From Halichondria panicea (lineage: Eukaryota; Porifera; Demospongiae; Suberitida; Halichondriidae), in contig NC_087377.1 of assembly GCF_963675165.1 (NCBI RefSeq), positions 5,952,042-6,016,041 on the forward strand: a DNA stretch of 64,000 bases, given 5' to 3'. Below the pieces are notes generated by a model. The model had not been told where the DNA came from. It did not search any database and saw nothing but the letters and a program-made list of their open reading frames with translations. Below, one piece after another: positions 33,901-41,739 of the stretch (position 1 is the first letter of the stretch; the number at the start of each line of letters is the position of its first letter). Position numbers and translations under genes: made by a program.

Positions 33901-35589
33901 ACACACGTACAGGAAGTTTGTTTACATTTACATGTATAATTATGTACGTGTACATGTAGTTGTGTATCGAATGATCATATTCTGTGGTCGTTTTCTTAAT
34001 TCCCATGGAACTTTATCTCCCACCTGCAGCAGTCGCTGGTGAACATGTTCAGCTTCCACCTGTGCTTTCACTGTCTGCTCGGCCTGCTGAACTTGAAGCT
34101 GTTTCATTCGACGGTATATAGAGTGTCATAGAGTATTTGTTAACATGTACGTATAATTATACCGTATAGAGGGTATATTTCGAGGGTATAAATGTTCGTG
34201 GTTTTCGCGGATTAGGCATGAACCGCAAATTTAATATTTCATGCATGCATGCTGCAAAAAAGGCGCTATTCCACGAAAATTAAATCTGTGAAAACCTTTC
34301 TAAAGGCACATCCGCGAAAATTTATACCCTCGAAATATACCCGCTATACGGTAGTTACCACACAAGAATGAGTGCAGTTGAACCTCCCTTACCACCTCCG
34401 AAGAGCAATCTTCGGCTATAAAACGGCCAATTTATGTTCAAATTAGTTATAGTTATTAACTGGGTTGCCTAGTAATGTTGGCTTATTACCAACCAATGCC
34501 GATGGCATAACAGCTGATATTTATAAATACCTATCTATACTAGGAGAATGTACAACATTGTGGAGCGAGCGTGCGCGAATTGTGCATATATCTGGGTTGT
34601 AGATCCAATTAACTCAAAAGAAGTTGGTAAAGGATTATGAGTCTCAAAACCAATTATCGTGCCGGTCCATGACATACATACATACATACAAACAAACATG
34701 CGGACAGAATTGCAACAGTGAAGACTAGGTAGGGACTCGCTTTGCTCACCCCTATAATTAATCACTGTGGTTATATATGTCGTACATACGTTATAGTACA
34801 GTAGAACCTCGATTATCCGGCTTAAAAGTTTATTTTTAATCAATTCGGAAAATGGGCGTGTCCCTGAAATGTGCATGCGCATTGCAGCTGTTACTATGGA
34901 GACAGGTCTGCTTATGTTCGGCGCATGCGCAGAACCATGTGGCACTCCTGTTTATCAATAAAGTTGGTGGATCAAGGCGTGGTTTATCTATTCGATTATC
35001 CGGTTATCCGGCCTGCCTCTGGAACCAAGGTGTATGGAATATGGGCCGTCTGTAAGGGACACGTACTGCATTAAATACCTATCTATATTAATGACTGTGC
35101 TTATGCCCCCCCCCCCATTGACTAAACGTACAATTTATTACATGTTTTATTATGTGGCTCGATCAAAAGTGATCCAAAGTGTCCTTTATCTTGTTCTACT
35201 GTATTAATTTGGCGCTAACATATTATTATTACTGTAACCCTGCATGTATACACTATAATACCGTAACTTACATGTAATTATGTTCGATACCTGACTTTCC
35301 TTCTAATGCAGTACTGACTATGGATCACTTCACTACTATTTTCGAGATACTTAAGAAAACAAATAAGGAATGGTACAACATAGGTCTCGGACTTAATGTG
35401 GAGATGGATGAGCTTGAGAAGTTTGAAGATAATTTTCCAAATGATAACGTTAAGTGTCTGAGAAAGATGTTGACTCGTCGCATACAACAAGGTGGTCTGA
35501 CTCGCTCCCTACTGTGTGAAAGCCTAAGGCGACCTTTAGTGAAGAGAAGTGATGTAGCTGATGAAGTTCAGACTGCAAAGCTCTTGTAG
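18630..35589 (+). CDS. Gene 2: death domain - metzincin protease - death domain, 539 aa, eight exons
   Basis: Exons: 18630-18951, 19014-19046, 21196-21293, 23733-24009, 25872-26202, 30154-30350, 34030-34113, 35312-35589; total 1620 nt, 540 codons with stop, all junction phases consistent (1,1,0,1,2,1,1). Domains: death domain about residues 12-105; Pro-rich linker 119-151; metzincin catalytic domain about 165-400 with zinc site HEFGHALGLDH at 285-295 and Met-turn SIMHY at 349-353; linker 420-447; death domain about 450-535. The zinc site and SIMHY resemble astacin/matrixin-type enzymes. No signal peptide, membrane segment, propeptide or cysteine switch is visible, so a cytosolic, death-fold-recruited protease is inferred. 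The link from exon 6 to exons 7-8 rests on phase and on linker similarity to gene 3; a separate downstream gene remains possible. Introns hold many transposons. Confidence 0.7.
19014..19046 (+). CDS. Gene 2 exon 2: 11-codon linker
   Basis: Acceptor TTTTTTCATAG, donor GGTAAGC, phase 1 both sides; codes KNVGCLKYNG-like linker. Small symmetric linker exons also follow death-domain exons in gene 1 and gene 3. Confidence 0.6.
19749..19894. mobile_element. CAGAGGAGG-family TIR element, 146 bp, in gene 2 intron 2
   Basis: Left end CAGAGGAGGTACGACAGGCG, right end TGTCGGACCTCCTCTG. The arms pair for about 60 bp, so the element is nearly all inverted repeat. Perfect 9-bp duplication GTAAGGAAC at 19740-19748 and 19895-19903. 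Confidence 0.9.
20219..20438. mobile_element. MITE (CCGTATAGCGCGAAAATTTTCG type)
   Basis: CCGTATAGCGCGAAATTTTC at the left, GAAAATTTTGCGCTATACGG at the right. Relatives with the same CGCTATACGG end at 34162-34351, 35829-37242, 38870-39019 and near 16120-16275. Confidence 0.7.
20499..21015 (-). mobile_element. Family A remnant split by a second element
   Basis: The left part (GAACAGCTGTAGCAGTCTAC) and right part (ACTGTATACCTCGCTTGC) join to match 27556-27648. The interruption is the element at 20573-20954. Confidence 0.5.
20573..20954. mobile_element. TIR element with CAGTGGCGTAGCCAGG ends (hAT-like)
   Basis: Left end CAGTGGCGTAGCCAGGGGG, right end AATCCTGGCTACGCTCCTG. ACATG flanks both sides, so the true duplication may have decayed. 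CAGTGGCGTAGCCAGG is a known style of animal hAT terminus; no transposase is present. Confidence 0.6.
21196..21293 (+). CDS. Gene 2 exon 3: proline/glutamate-rich linker
   Basis: Codes a disordered segment with DEPPPLEQL and EIPKPPEEAPD. Acceptor CCTTATAG, donor AAGGTACAG; enters phase 1, leaves phase 0. It joins the death domain to the protease. Confidence 0.6.
21990..22240 (-). repeat. Inverted copy of the 7136-7436 repeat
   Basis: GCTTCAACATCAAAATCTGC and ACCAACGGGCTACTATACCC mirror 7136-7436. Ends CGCGCGCCTCGGGTAATAAT. Confidence 0.5.
22560..23303 (+). pseudogene. Tyrosine recombinase fragment (Crypton / DUF3504-like), in gene 2 intron 3
   Basis: The order of motifs is that of the C-terminal domain in Crypton-derived proteins: AEMKRLQSAGVGSVRKQAEP, then GGEHRQLHHNP (first catalytic Arg box), LKGRKFKPKVVVHY, NHSLRATTATRLYSSGVDK (H-x-x-R box), ERIGHRSIEGIRSYKR (His and catalytic Tyr). 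The last 144 residues (22869-23303) are open and intact. Upstream, TAG near 22675 and TGA near 22790 interrupt the frame. Crypton recombinases integrate circular DNA by tyrosine recombination; this copy is dead and sits in the sense direction between exons 3 and 4 of gene 2. Confidence 0.75.
23733..24009 (+). CDS. Gene 2 exon 4: N-terminal half of metzincin domain
   Basis: Residues 152-243. ELKVHFLNPDILE, VDTILAWATVWNSHAEKYPH and AQIRVFFTSN match the first strands and helix of metzincin catalytic domains (a 'W...W.....F ... ADIRVSF' pattern). Acceptor ACATGTAG, donor AGTAAGT, phase 0 in and 1 out. Confidence 0.7.
24110..24503. mobile_element. MITE with CCGTATTTACTTGATTAAAC ends
   Basis: CCGTATTTACTTGATTAAAC (left) pairs with GTTTAATCAAGTAAATACA (right). 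Interior repeats of TAAACGCCCAT. Probable TA duplication. In gene 2 intron 4. Confidence 0.7.
24663..24713. repeat. Short near-perfect hairpin
   Basis: ATATGAGCCATATTTTACTT pairs with AAGTATGGAATATGGCTCAT around a CCCCCAGGG loop. Confidence 0.6.
25209..25321. mobile_element. Foldback element, 113 bp
   Basis: AGTTGTTGACTGGTTGCCTA pairs with CTAGTCAACCAGTCAATAACT, and pairing extends through most of the element. A half copy lies near 34448-34510. Confidence 0.6.
25872..26202 (+). CDS. Gene 2 exon 5: metzincin zinc site and Met-turn
   Basis: Residues 244-354. MSWSKVGTAA precedes the zinc helix IVIHEFGHALGLDHEHQ, which has all three His ligands, the catalytic Glu and the bend Gly. SKSIMHY follows 56 residues after the third His, as expected for the metzincin Met-turn. 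No frameshift or stop. Donor GGTAAGT, phase 2. Confidence 0.9.
26369..26947. mobile_element. TIR element with TA duplication (Tc1/mariner-like ends)
   Basis: Left end CCGTAGAAACTGGATTATTG, right end TAATCCAGTTTCTACGG, flanked by TA on both sides. No transposase. In gene 2 intron 5. Confidence 0.7.
27098..27648 (-). mobile_element. Family A element, inverted near-full copy
   Basis: AAAGCACCGCAGGTACTGATGCCTCGG at one end region and CGCTTGCGCATGCGCACCGA at the other. This uninterrupted copy is the best reference for the family (about 550 bp). Confidence 0.6.
28591..28709. mobile_element. Foldback element / long hairpin, 119 bp
   Basis: TATCCTATGGATACTGAAGA pairs with TCATCAGTATCCATAGGATA; the inner stem includes CACGAGT.CGTGCC-type pairing. 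Imperfect pairing continues outward to about 28569 and 28729. Either a MITE or a transcribed hairpin precursor. Confidence 0.55.
28710..29860. other. Gene 2 intron sequence without a recognised element
   Basis: A 61-residue basic frame at 28723-28908 (plus, SLRERKQLERQRNKTLEHQE) looks helical but has no splice support. The motif TTTCAATGTGAAAAAT occurs near 27658 and 29697, marking an unclassified repeat. Confidence 0.4.
29933..30002. repeat. Two-copy tandem repeat, period 39
   Basis: GATGTATAATAAATATATAT followed by AAGGATTGGTC occurs twice head to tail. Confidence 0.8.
30154..30350 (+). CDS. Gene 2 exon 6: C-terminal part of protease domain
   Basis: Acceptor TTATTGTAG and phase 2 complete the Trp codon left by exon 5. 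QLTVAQKKVLEGVHAHDCRK fits the final 'LS..D...I..LY..C' helix of astacin-like enzymes. Donor AGGTGAGC, phase 1. It lies 3.95 kb from exon 5. Confidence 0.6.
30454..30790 (+). mobile_element. Family A partial copy
   Basis: Begins GCCTCGAGGCGTAGCCGCAC and has the TGTGTGTGTG...CAGCTGTAACTGCTCAA and TTCTAGGCACGTTCTCTTGG blocks shared with 7437-7650. Confidence 0.5.
31401..31721. mobile_element. Foldback repeat with an internal 84-bp tandem duplication
   Basis: CCCTCCATTGCGTTGTCGAG (left) is mirrored by CTTTCTCGCAATGGAGGG (right), with CAGAAGCCAG/CTGGCTTCTG further in. Inside, an 84-bp unit starting GTACAAAGACTTGCCATAGC is repeated at 31504-31587 and 31588-31671. Confidence 0.65.
32179..32352. mobile_element. 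CAGAGGAGG-family TIR element, 174 bp
   Basis: Left end CAGAGGAGGTACGACAACAT, right end TTGTCGTACCTCGTCCTCTG (two extra bases). Perfect 9-bp duplication AGCCTAGTT at 32170-32178 and 32353-32361. In gene 2 intron 6. Confidence 0.85.
32790..33730 (-). pseudogene. C-terminal fragment of an invertebrate retroelement polyprotein
   Basis: Minus-strand pieces in different frames follow the order of the tail seen in many sponge and cnidarian reverse-transcriptase polyproteins (recalled family resemblance): KLETWKAELLKLCQWAGTQP, HGWSSRWSFLTRTV and IEEIIRRNLL (33376-33642); LHKSAFRDTC (about 33100-33168); VEHAIPYPRGAFPIIRHNET, RDLTASVLTEVCHDVRVEP and ARLDIAMNGFWG (32810-33060). Frameshifts and stops make it dead. 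No reverse transcriptase core is present. It is antisense to gene 2 within intron 6. Confidence 0.6.
34030..34113 (+). CDS. Gene 2 exon 7: linker exon paralogous to gene 3 exon 4
   Basis: Codes VAGEHVQLPPVLS then ARPAELEAVSFD. Gene 3 exon 4 (56298-56387) has the same plan ending RPANLEAVQFE. Acceptor CCACCTGCAG, donor GGTATAT, phase 1 both sides. Confidence 0.65.
34162..34351. mobile_element. MITE with CCGTATAG / CTATACGG ends
   Basis: CCGTATAGAGGGTATATTTC pairs with AAATATACCCGCTATACGG; TA flanks on both sides. In the last intron of gene 2. Confidence 0.75.
34799..35040. mobile_element. Partial Tigger/pogo-like element
   Basis: Left end CAGTAGAACCTCGATTATCC after TA. Inside, CGATTATCCGG recurs but no clean right end is found. 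Same terminal style as 46980-47409. Confidence 0.5.
35312..35589 (+). CDS. Gene 2 exon 8: C-terminal death domain and stop
   Basis: EWYNIGLGLNVEMDELEKFE, CLRKMLTRRIQQGGLTRSLL and SLRRPLVKRSDVAD are a textbook death domain. The exon is 278 nt, the same length as gene 3's last exon, and is nearly identical to it at the DNA level. A possible ATTAAA signal lies at 35767. Confidence 0.85.
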
Positions 35590-35828
35590 CTACATGTGCA
35601 TGTACCTGCACATGTAGTTGTTAAGATTGTGAGTTTTGTACCAGAATATTTTTACTTTTGTGTTTTCAAATTGTCATAACTGCATGATGTCCAATTATTT
35701 TCATTACTATGTTGTCGAGGTAACAGGGTGTAATATATTTACATGGTTGCGTAGCCATGATTTGGTATTAAAGGGGTCGTCGTTCTATCAATACAGTGTA
35801 GCATAAGAATCCTCATGTCTTATGCAAT

Positions 35829-37242
35829 ACCGTATACCGTATAGCGCCGTATACCGTATAGCGGGTAATTTTCTGGAGACNNNNNNNNNNNNNNNNNNNN
35901 NNNNNNNNNNNNNNNNNNNNNNNNNNNNNNNNNNNNNNNNNNNNNNNNNNNNNNNNNNNNNNNNNNNNNNNNNNNNNNNNNNNNNNNNNNNNNNNNNNNN
36001 NNNNNNNNNNNNNNNNNNNNNNNNNNNNNNNNNNNNNNNNNNNNNNNNNNNNNNNNNNNNNNNNNNNNNNNNNNNNNNNNGGGCCTAGAATTTTAAAATT
36101 TTGGGCCCCCCGGGCCTAGAATGTTAACAGTTTAGGCCCCCCAGGGGGTCCAAACTCTTAACATTCTAGGCCCCCACTGTGAGATTAGGCCCCCCCCTCT
36201 TCTGCTATCCTTTTCTGCACGATAGAACGAAGTCAAAGAGATATAATAATATGGTAAGGTTAGCTCTATTAGTTGACAAAGCATCAAAGAGACTGCATGC
36301 ATGCAAAGACTCTGTATATCAAAGTAGCAAAAATGTTTGCATTATTATTCTATTATGGAATTCAAAGTGAAGGAAGATTTACCTTTCATTATAAGAGTTA
36401 ATGGCTTTGATGCAGCTCTGCAATGTTGGATCTGCCTGTAAGACAATCGATGTTGTTGCATAGCTATCGGCATATTTGCAACTTTGTGCTTACTTTCTCA
36501 GCCAAATTTCAGGACAAAAAAGTATAAAACACACAATTTTTCAGTGCAAAGACAACAATTCATATCTTCCTCCATGTTTTCCTATACATAGAAGATGTAA
36601 ATTGTTGTGGGGATGCTCCAATAGCATCACTGGCTCAGCTCTCAAGTAATGTGGAATCACAGATAGAGTCAAGAGAGAAACTGTTTTAACATGGTGGAAT
36701 CACAATAGCAGTTTCCTTTCGGAACAAGGGTAATCTTGGACAGTCCTGACCAATTCGGGACAGTTGGCACCTATGTGCTTCGTGCTGCATGAGGCCTGAT
36801 TCATAGAATGACATGGTGCAGTGTGATGGCTGTGAGACCAGTGGTATACTACTGACAGTACTGTACATGCATGAAATGTGTGTGTGTGAGGAGAGCTGCA
36901 TTCAGTAACTGGCACTGCATAGACTGTGAAGACCATAGAAGACTGTATTGGTGTATTTTGAGAATGCACTGTCCATAATGTTACCGCTGTTATGCTGTTA
37001 ATGGGGGGCCTAAAATGTTAAAATTCTAGGCCTGGGGGGGCCCAATCTCATGGGGGGCCTAAAATTTTATGACACTTGAGCACCCTCTGGCCTCCAGACA
37101 CCAATCCACTGGTCTTACTAACTGAGCAGTTGCATGTCCTCTGCATGAAAGTATAATTATTGGCTCGTGTTACTAGTCATGAGCCATGACCACGCCCTAC
37201 TGTGAAAATTAAGCCCCTCGAACAATTTTCGCGCTATACGGT
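35829..37242. mobile_element. Large TIR element around the assembly gap
   Basis: Left end repeats ACCGTATAGCG, right end TTTTCGCGCTATACGGT. It contains minisatellite-like GGGCCTAAAATGTTAAAATT units in both orientations beside the gap (36081-36200) and near 37000-37075. No coding frame is supported. Confidence 0.5.
35881..36080. other. Assembly gap, 200 N
   Basis: Run of exactly 200 N, probably a placeholder of arbitrary size. The GGGCCT-rich inverted repeat next to it may be the reason for the break. Confidence 1.
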
Positions 37243-37901
37243 ATTTCTAAGTATGCAGCCCTCCACTGAAGTATAATGATGGTCCTCACTGAAAAGAGTT
37301 ACTTGAACAGTGAGAAGAAATGCATGGCAAATAGAATAAAAGTTAGTACAAGTATATAATTATAATTATAGATGTACATGTAATAATTAAGGTAGAACAA
37401 TCAGGGCAAGCTGATCGATCGCCTTCAAAATTCGCTGCTGTAAGAAACAGCAAAAAATTCAATTGTTAGTGACACTAGCGCAAGTATTAGTTGCTTTCTC
37501 CCCCTCGAACATCTCTGGCGTCCTGGAAGTATAGGCTTGTCAGGACAACAGTACGTGGCCACATTTAGCGCTTGTCTTCCTCATTTTATACTGCATGGGA
37601 ATGCATGGTATAAATTATAGATCTAGAATAATAATAATAATATAATAATCGATATTTGCATGCCTTAAATGTTACAGAGTCCCTTCCAGCAAAATATCTT
37701 GTTAGTCAGAGCCATGTCGGGCGTTGTATAAAAATTAAGCAATATGCCATGCAAACTTTGTGGCAGCTCTGAGGTGAAATTCTTCATCTATTATAAATAG
37801 GTCTGCTGTACAACGAGTTAATACGAGCTAGGCTATTTGGACAGATACGCTTGCCCTACTCAAAATAATTATAGTGCCTGAAACATGCAGCACATTTCAT
37901 G

Positions 37902-37966
37902 CTAGCCTCGACCCCAGGCCGATCCGTCTCCAATTGAACGCTAGGTTGCCTCTTCGAGGACGCTAA
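37902..37966. mobile_element. Mini hairpin element, 65 bp, with 7-bp duplication
   Basis: CTAGCCTCGACCCCAGGCC ... CGAGGACGCTAA, flanked by TTTCATG at 37895-37901 and 37967-37973. Confidence 0.6.
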
Positions 37967-38100
37967 TTTCATGCATGCATGGAATATGAATATAGGTACC
38001 AATGTACGTCATTGCTCAGACATGCCTGAAATAATATACATGTACCTGAAACGGGTAAAGGATTTGGGACGCTTTACAGGTAGGAACAGTGCATGATTAG

Positions 38101-38602
38101 TAGGCTTTTCCCAATTATGCTGGCATAATTTTGGAATAATAGGGACCATTTTTGAGCTCCATTAGCATTAAGCATTATTCCAGAATAATAGGTGAACAAA
38201 ATAAATTTGGAGGTGTGGTTTTACTTAAAGAGGCGTGGTTTAATATAAAGGGGCGTGCAAAGACCACATGGCCAAAACCAGAGGAGGTCTGGGCCAAAAC
38301 TAGTCAGTGTATACAGTATGCAGAAAGAGTTTTTTCTATTTTGGAAAGTTCTTTTAATAAGAAACAAACCCATTCTCTTCAAGACTATATATGTGCATCT
38401 GTAATGCTACCAGAAAATAGCTTTTTCTTTTTGTAAACACTGTCTCACACACTTTTTTAATGATTCATTTTCCGAAAAATTAATAGGTGACAGTCAAAGA
38501 ATAATAGGTAACATACTAACAGTCGAAGAATAATAGATGGACCTTCCTGGCATAAAAGAATAGCATAATAGGCAAATTTTTTAGCATAATTGGGAAAAGC
38601 CT
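38101..38602 (+). mobile_element. hAT-type element keeping a scrap of transposase
   Basis: TAGGCTTTTCCCAATTATGC (left) pairs with GCATAATTGGGAAAAGCCT (right); CATGATTAG flanks both sides (38092-38100, 38603-38611). Inside on the plus strand, QYAERVFSILESSFNKKQTH with LQDYICASVM (about 38308-38405) matches the C-terminal hAT dimerisation region. So this is an internally deleted hAT element rather than a random MITE. Confidence 0.7.
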
Positions 38603-38691
38603 CATGATTAGGTGCATGGTCTGAAACATGCATGAATCAATATCTGATCGTGCACGTTTCATGCATGAAATTAAAACATGCATGTTTCATG

Positions 38692-38752
38692 CTAGCCTCG
38701 ATTCCAGGCCGCTGAAAAAGGCCACTATTCAAGGGGCTGGAGTCGAGGCTAG
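38692..38752. mobile_element. Mini hairpin element, 61 bp, with perfect 7-bp duplication
   Basis: CTAGCCTCGATTCCAGGCC pairs with GGCTGGAGTCGAGGCTAG; flanks TTTCATG at 38685-38691 and 38753-38759. Confidence 0.75.
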
Positions 38753-38869
38753 TTTCATGCATGTTCATTGAATGCTTGCAGTATAATGGGGAGTTTAGCT
38801 GTATTCGGAAAATGAAACCTTCGTTTAAGCGCTTAATTTGTATAATTATAGTATGGCAATATGGGCTAT

Positions 38870-39019
38870 AATAGATGGATAATATTTTCGTGGTTGCTAC
38901 TTGCACTGCAGGTATAGGTAGGCAAGTTCGCTTCATTCGTAGGTAAAATATTCGTGGTCCAAACTTCAACCATGAAAACTACGAATATTTTGTCCCACAA
39001 AAATTACCCGCTATACGGT
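38870..39019. mobile_element. MITE fragment ending CCGCTATACGG
   Basis: Inner inverted similarity ATATTTTCGTGGTT / AACCATGAAAACTACGAATA; right end ACCCGCTATACGG before TA. Left end decayed. Confidence 0.5.
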
Positions 39020-40110
39020 ACATAGATCTCATTGTTCGGCTCTGACAGTAGTGCCTGTACTATAATTTATAGCTTTGAACTGTATAACTACTGCATTAAA
39101 AAGTAAGCACTTAAACAAAAGTTTTCCAGTCCAACTTATAGTCAATTGTAGCAGATAGAGATTAAGATAGATGCGTCCTATTAAATAGCTATGGTCAAGT
39201 GGTTTCAGCCTCCTCGGATTTAGGCCCCCTGCGCTGGATCATATTGCATATGCACATCAAAGACAGTCCACTGCGATTGTCTCTTAACCGCTTCCCTAGC
39301 TAGCTGATGAAGTGCGAGGCTAGTCGCAGAGACTCTTGCAAAGAGGCTGGAATTCGAGACTAAGGCTAGCCTCCTTCAATGTAATTATTAATGACATTAA
39401 ACGGAGTTAACAACAGGGGAGCTGGTTGAGAGGCAGGGGGCAAAGCCTTTTCTTTGCACCTTCGCCCTCTGCTATCATTATGACTCTTGGTCGAATGATA
39501 AGTTAATTGAATGACCCTGTTGACATAATTATACACAAATTTAGCTTCTTCCATGATTTCTAATACACACAAAGCCTGTGTATCCGACCTGTACCTATGA
39601 TACTGCATGCCCTAAGCTTGCTGTATTATGCGGCCCCTGCCCTTGGCCCTATTGCTTCTACCTACTGGCCCTTAACTAGGCTTTGGGTAAGGCAGAAGGC
39701 AATGGTCATTCGACCAAGGAAAAGGCTTTGTGCGTATATTAAGGGTCATACGACCAAAGACCAACGGCAGGAGAAGTCATACGACCAAGGGCAGAGTTTA
39801 TGGCGGCATTGCAGAAATCGTGGTGTATTTTGACGAAGGTCAAAGCAAGGGTCAGGGTGAGTTGTAGGGGTCTAACCCACTGCAGGCAGAGGGAGGCTTG
39901 GCACACCTGATGGTGGCACACCTGATGGTGACAAGAGAGGCAATAAGCTGGTAGCAACGTTATTAGTTGGTGCATCCATGTGAGAATGCACTTTGATGAG
40001 CTGGAACCATGCATTTTCTCAGCAACTCCACACTCTGTACCTGCTATCGAATATCCCAACAATTTATACCAAAAGGAGTATCTATTGGCTGGCTAGGTTG
40101 GTGAAGTGAG
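39020..40110. other. No gene recognised
   Basis: Contains a weak AGCCTC/GAGGCT hairpin near 39318-39365 and three GTCATACGACCAA-like units at 39705-39795. Open frames here look like chance. Confidence 0.4.
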
Positions 40111-40245
40111 TATTGTTGTTGTCCGTGCTAAAGTTTGTGTCTGTAATTAAGATGCTACCTTGGGCTGCTGCCAAGAAAGATGGTACTGTGCTGCATGTGT
40201 TCACATTGCACATGTATGGCTGGTTTAGGCGTAGCCTCGAGACCA

Positions 40246-40289
40246 GCCGTTCGTTATCTGAAAGAACGTTCTTTCAGATAACGAACGGC
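40246..40289. repeat. Perfect 44-bp palindrome
   Basis: The half GCCGTTCGTTATCTGAAAGA continues AC and is followed immediately by its exact reverse complement, with no spacer. Pairing stops on both sides (A against A). It lies just after a GTAGCCTCGAGACCA scrap of the mini hairpin family. Confidence 0.95.
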
Positions 40290-40414
40290 AGGTTTAACGA
40301 AGTTTTTTCACACATTACAGCTACATTGTTTGCTGTGGATACTTACAACGTACAGTATCTAAAGACGATACTTGTACATGTACATCACAGTTATGTGCCT
40401 GGCTACCACCAAGT

Positions 40415-40965
40415 ATGCAAAACCAGCCAGCCAATAGATTGTGTGTTCACCCCGACTTTCCATACCTCGGTGCTAGCCCAGATGGTGTGGTAGAATGTGA
40501 CTGTTGTGGTCGAGGCGTCAAGTGCCCATTCTCATGTAGAGAACAATCTTTTTCGAAGGCTAGTGAGGACTCGCCTTCTTTTTGTTTAGGAACGAACGAA
40601 GATGGTCAGTTTCAGTTGAAAAAAACCATGCTTACTACTACCAAGTTCAGCTGCAAATGAAACTCTGCGATCTGAACTATGCTGATTTTATTATTTGGAG
40701 ATTTAACGTTTTTTGAGGAAGCGCTGCACAAAGTAAAATAATTCTTTATAGTATGGTATTCTTCCTGAGCTACTGGCTAGATGGTATACAACGTAATCTA
40801 CAGCAAACAACGCCGATGTTACTGGAGATGCTGACAATATCGTGGTTGTTTCTTTTACAGAAAATCAATATTGTTATTTTATTTGCTGTGATGGACAAAA
40901 CTGGTAGAATGTCCAAAAGGAAATGGTTTTGCCCTGACTGTAGGAAAATGCCGTCAACTAAGTGA
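40415..40965 (+). pseudogene. YqaJ-type exonuclease plus PHD-like remnant of an ISL2EU-like transposon
   Basis: HPDFPYLGASPDGVVECDCC then KCPFSCREQSFSKA matches the YqaJ/PD-(D/E)xK nuclease family (ASPDG holds the catalytic Asp). The usual E-x-K is reduced: GRGV runs straight into KCP, so the catalytic Glu codon seems deleted. After a frameshift in an A run near 40620 the frame continues NHAYYYQVQLQMKLCDLNYA with Q-x-x-Q-M, then a stop. At 40880-40965 ICCDGQNW and KWFCPDCRK form a broken PHD-type finger. In ISL2EU transposons a YqaJ protein accompanies a DDE_4 transposase, and such a remnant faces this one at 41190-41460. Confidence 0.7.
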
Positions 40966-41189
40966 ACAGTGATATTGACTTTTTGGTTGTGTATAATTAT
41001 GGAAGATTGAATGAATGTTAATGTATAGGTAGTGGAGCGTGCATGTATAGACGATTACATAACTAACAAAAAATAGATAATAAATTATTGTATAGCGCTG
41101 CACATACATAAAAAATTTTGTCTACTGCACTAATAATCATCTGTTTTTTTTTGTCGCACATCATCATGTTTATGGTCAGTGTTCAGTGT

Positions 41190-41460
41190 TGACGAGAGAA
41201 GAGTACTTAATTCTGTCGTATCGCTCTTTCGACATGAACTCGAACGCGTGCCTGTTGTCTACTAGCCACTGCATCTTGCACGGTAAACCCTCGATCAGCC
41301 AACACTAAAATCACCAGGCTCAAGGTAATTCAAAAGGCCACACATTTCTGTGAGACACTTATTGGACACTCGGCCACCCCATCCCTTTGAGACAAATGAA
41401 AAGAGTGTGATAGCTATCAAAAACTTCTGATGCTTGTAGTTCGAACATGTTTGAGCTCTG
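41190..41460 (-). pseudogene. DDE_4 transposase C-terminal remnant (ISL2EU-like)
   Basis: On the minus strand the frame [18 protein letters not shown] then ARVRVHVERAIRQN is the third catalytic block and following helix of DDE_Tnp_4 transposases; upstream, GWPSVQ / TEMCGLL-like pieces in other frames fit 'GGRVSDK..TE.CGLL'. Frameshifts and a stop show decay. It converges with the YqaJ remnant. Confidence 0.6.
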
Positions 41461-41739
41461 GCCATTAGGTAACAAAGCCGTGTAACAAAGCAGTATTATA
41501 TGCAACTACTAGCAGATCACAGCCATGCAAATCTAAGCGATTCGGGCATCATCTTGTAGATCTTTGACTGGTATATCTTCCTAGCGTAACTTGCACAATC
41601 AAAAGTCGAAGCGATATAACACCTTCCAGGTCAGATATCGGTCCGTCCGTCCGTCTCCCCTGCTCCCCTCAATACGGAGCTGGAGGGGGTAAATTAAACC
41701 AATCCCACAATACGCACTCCACTCCAAGTAATCAAGTTA

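Noticed and set aside
39597..40062. Frames on both strands upstream of the YqaJ remnant
   Set aside because: No similarity to the YqaJ N-terminus could be seen and stops are frequent.
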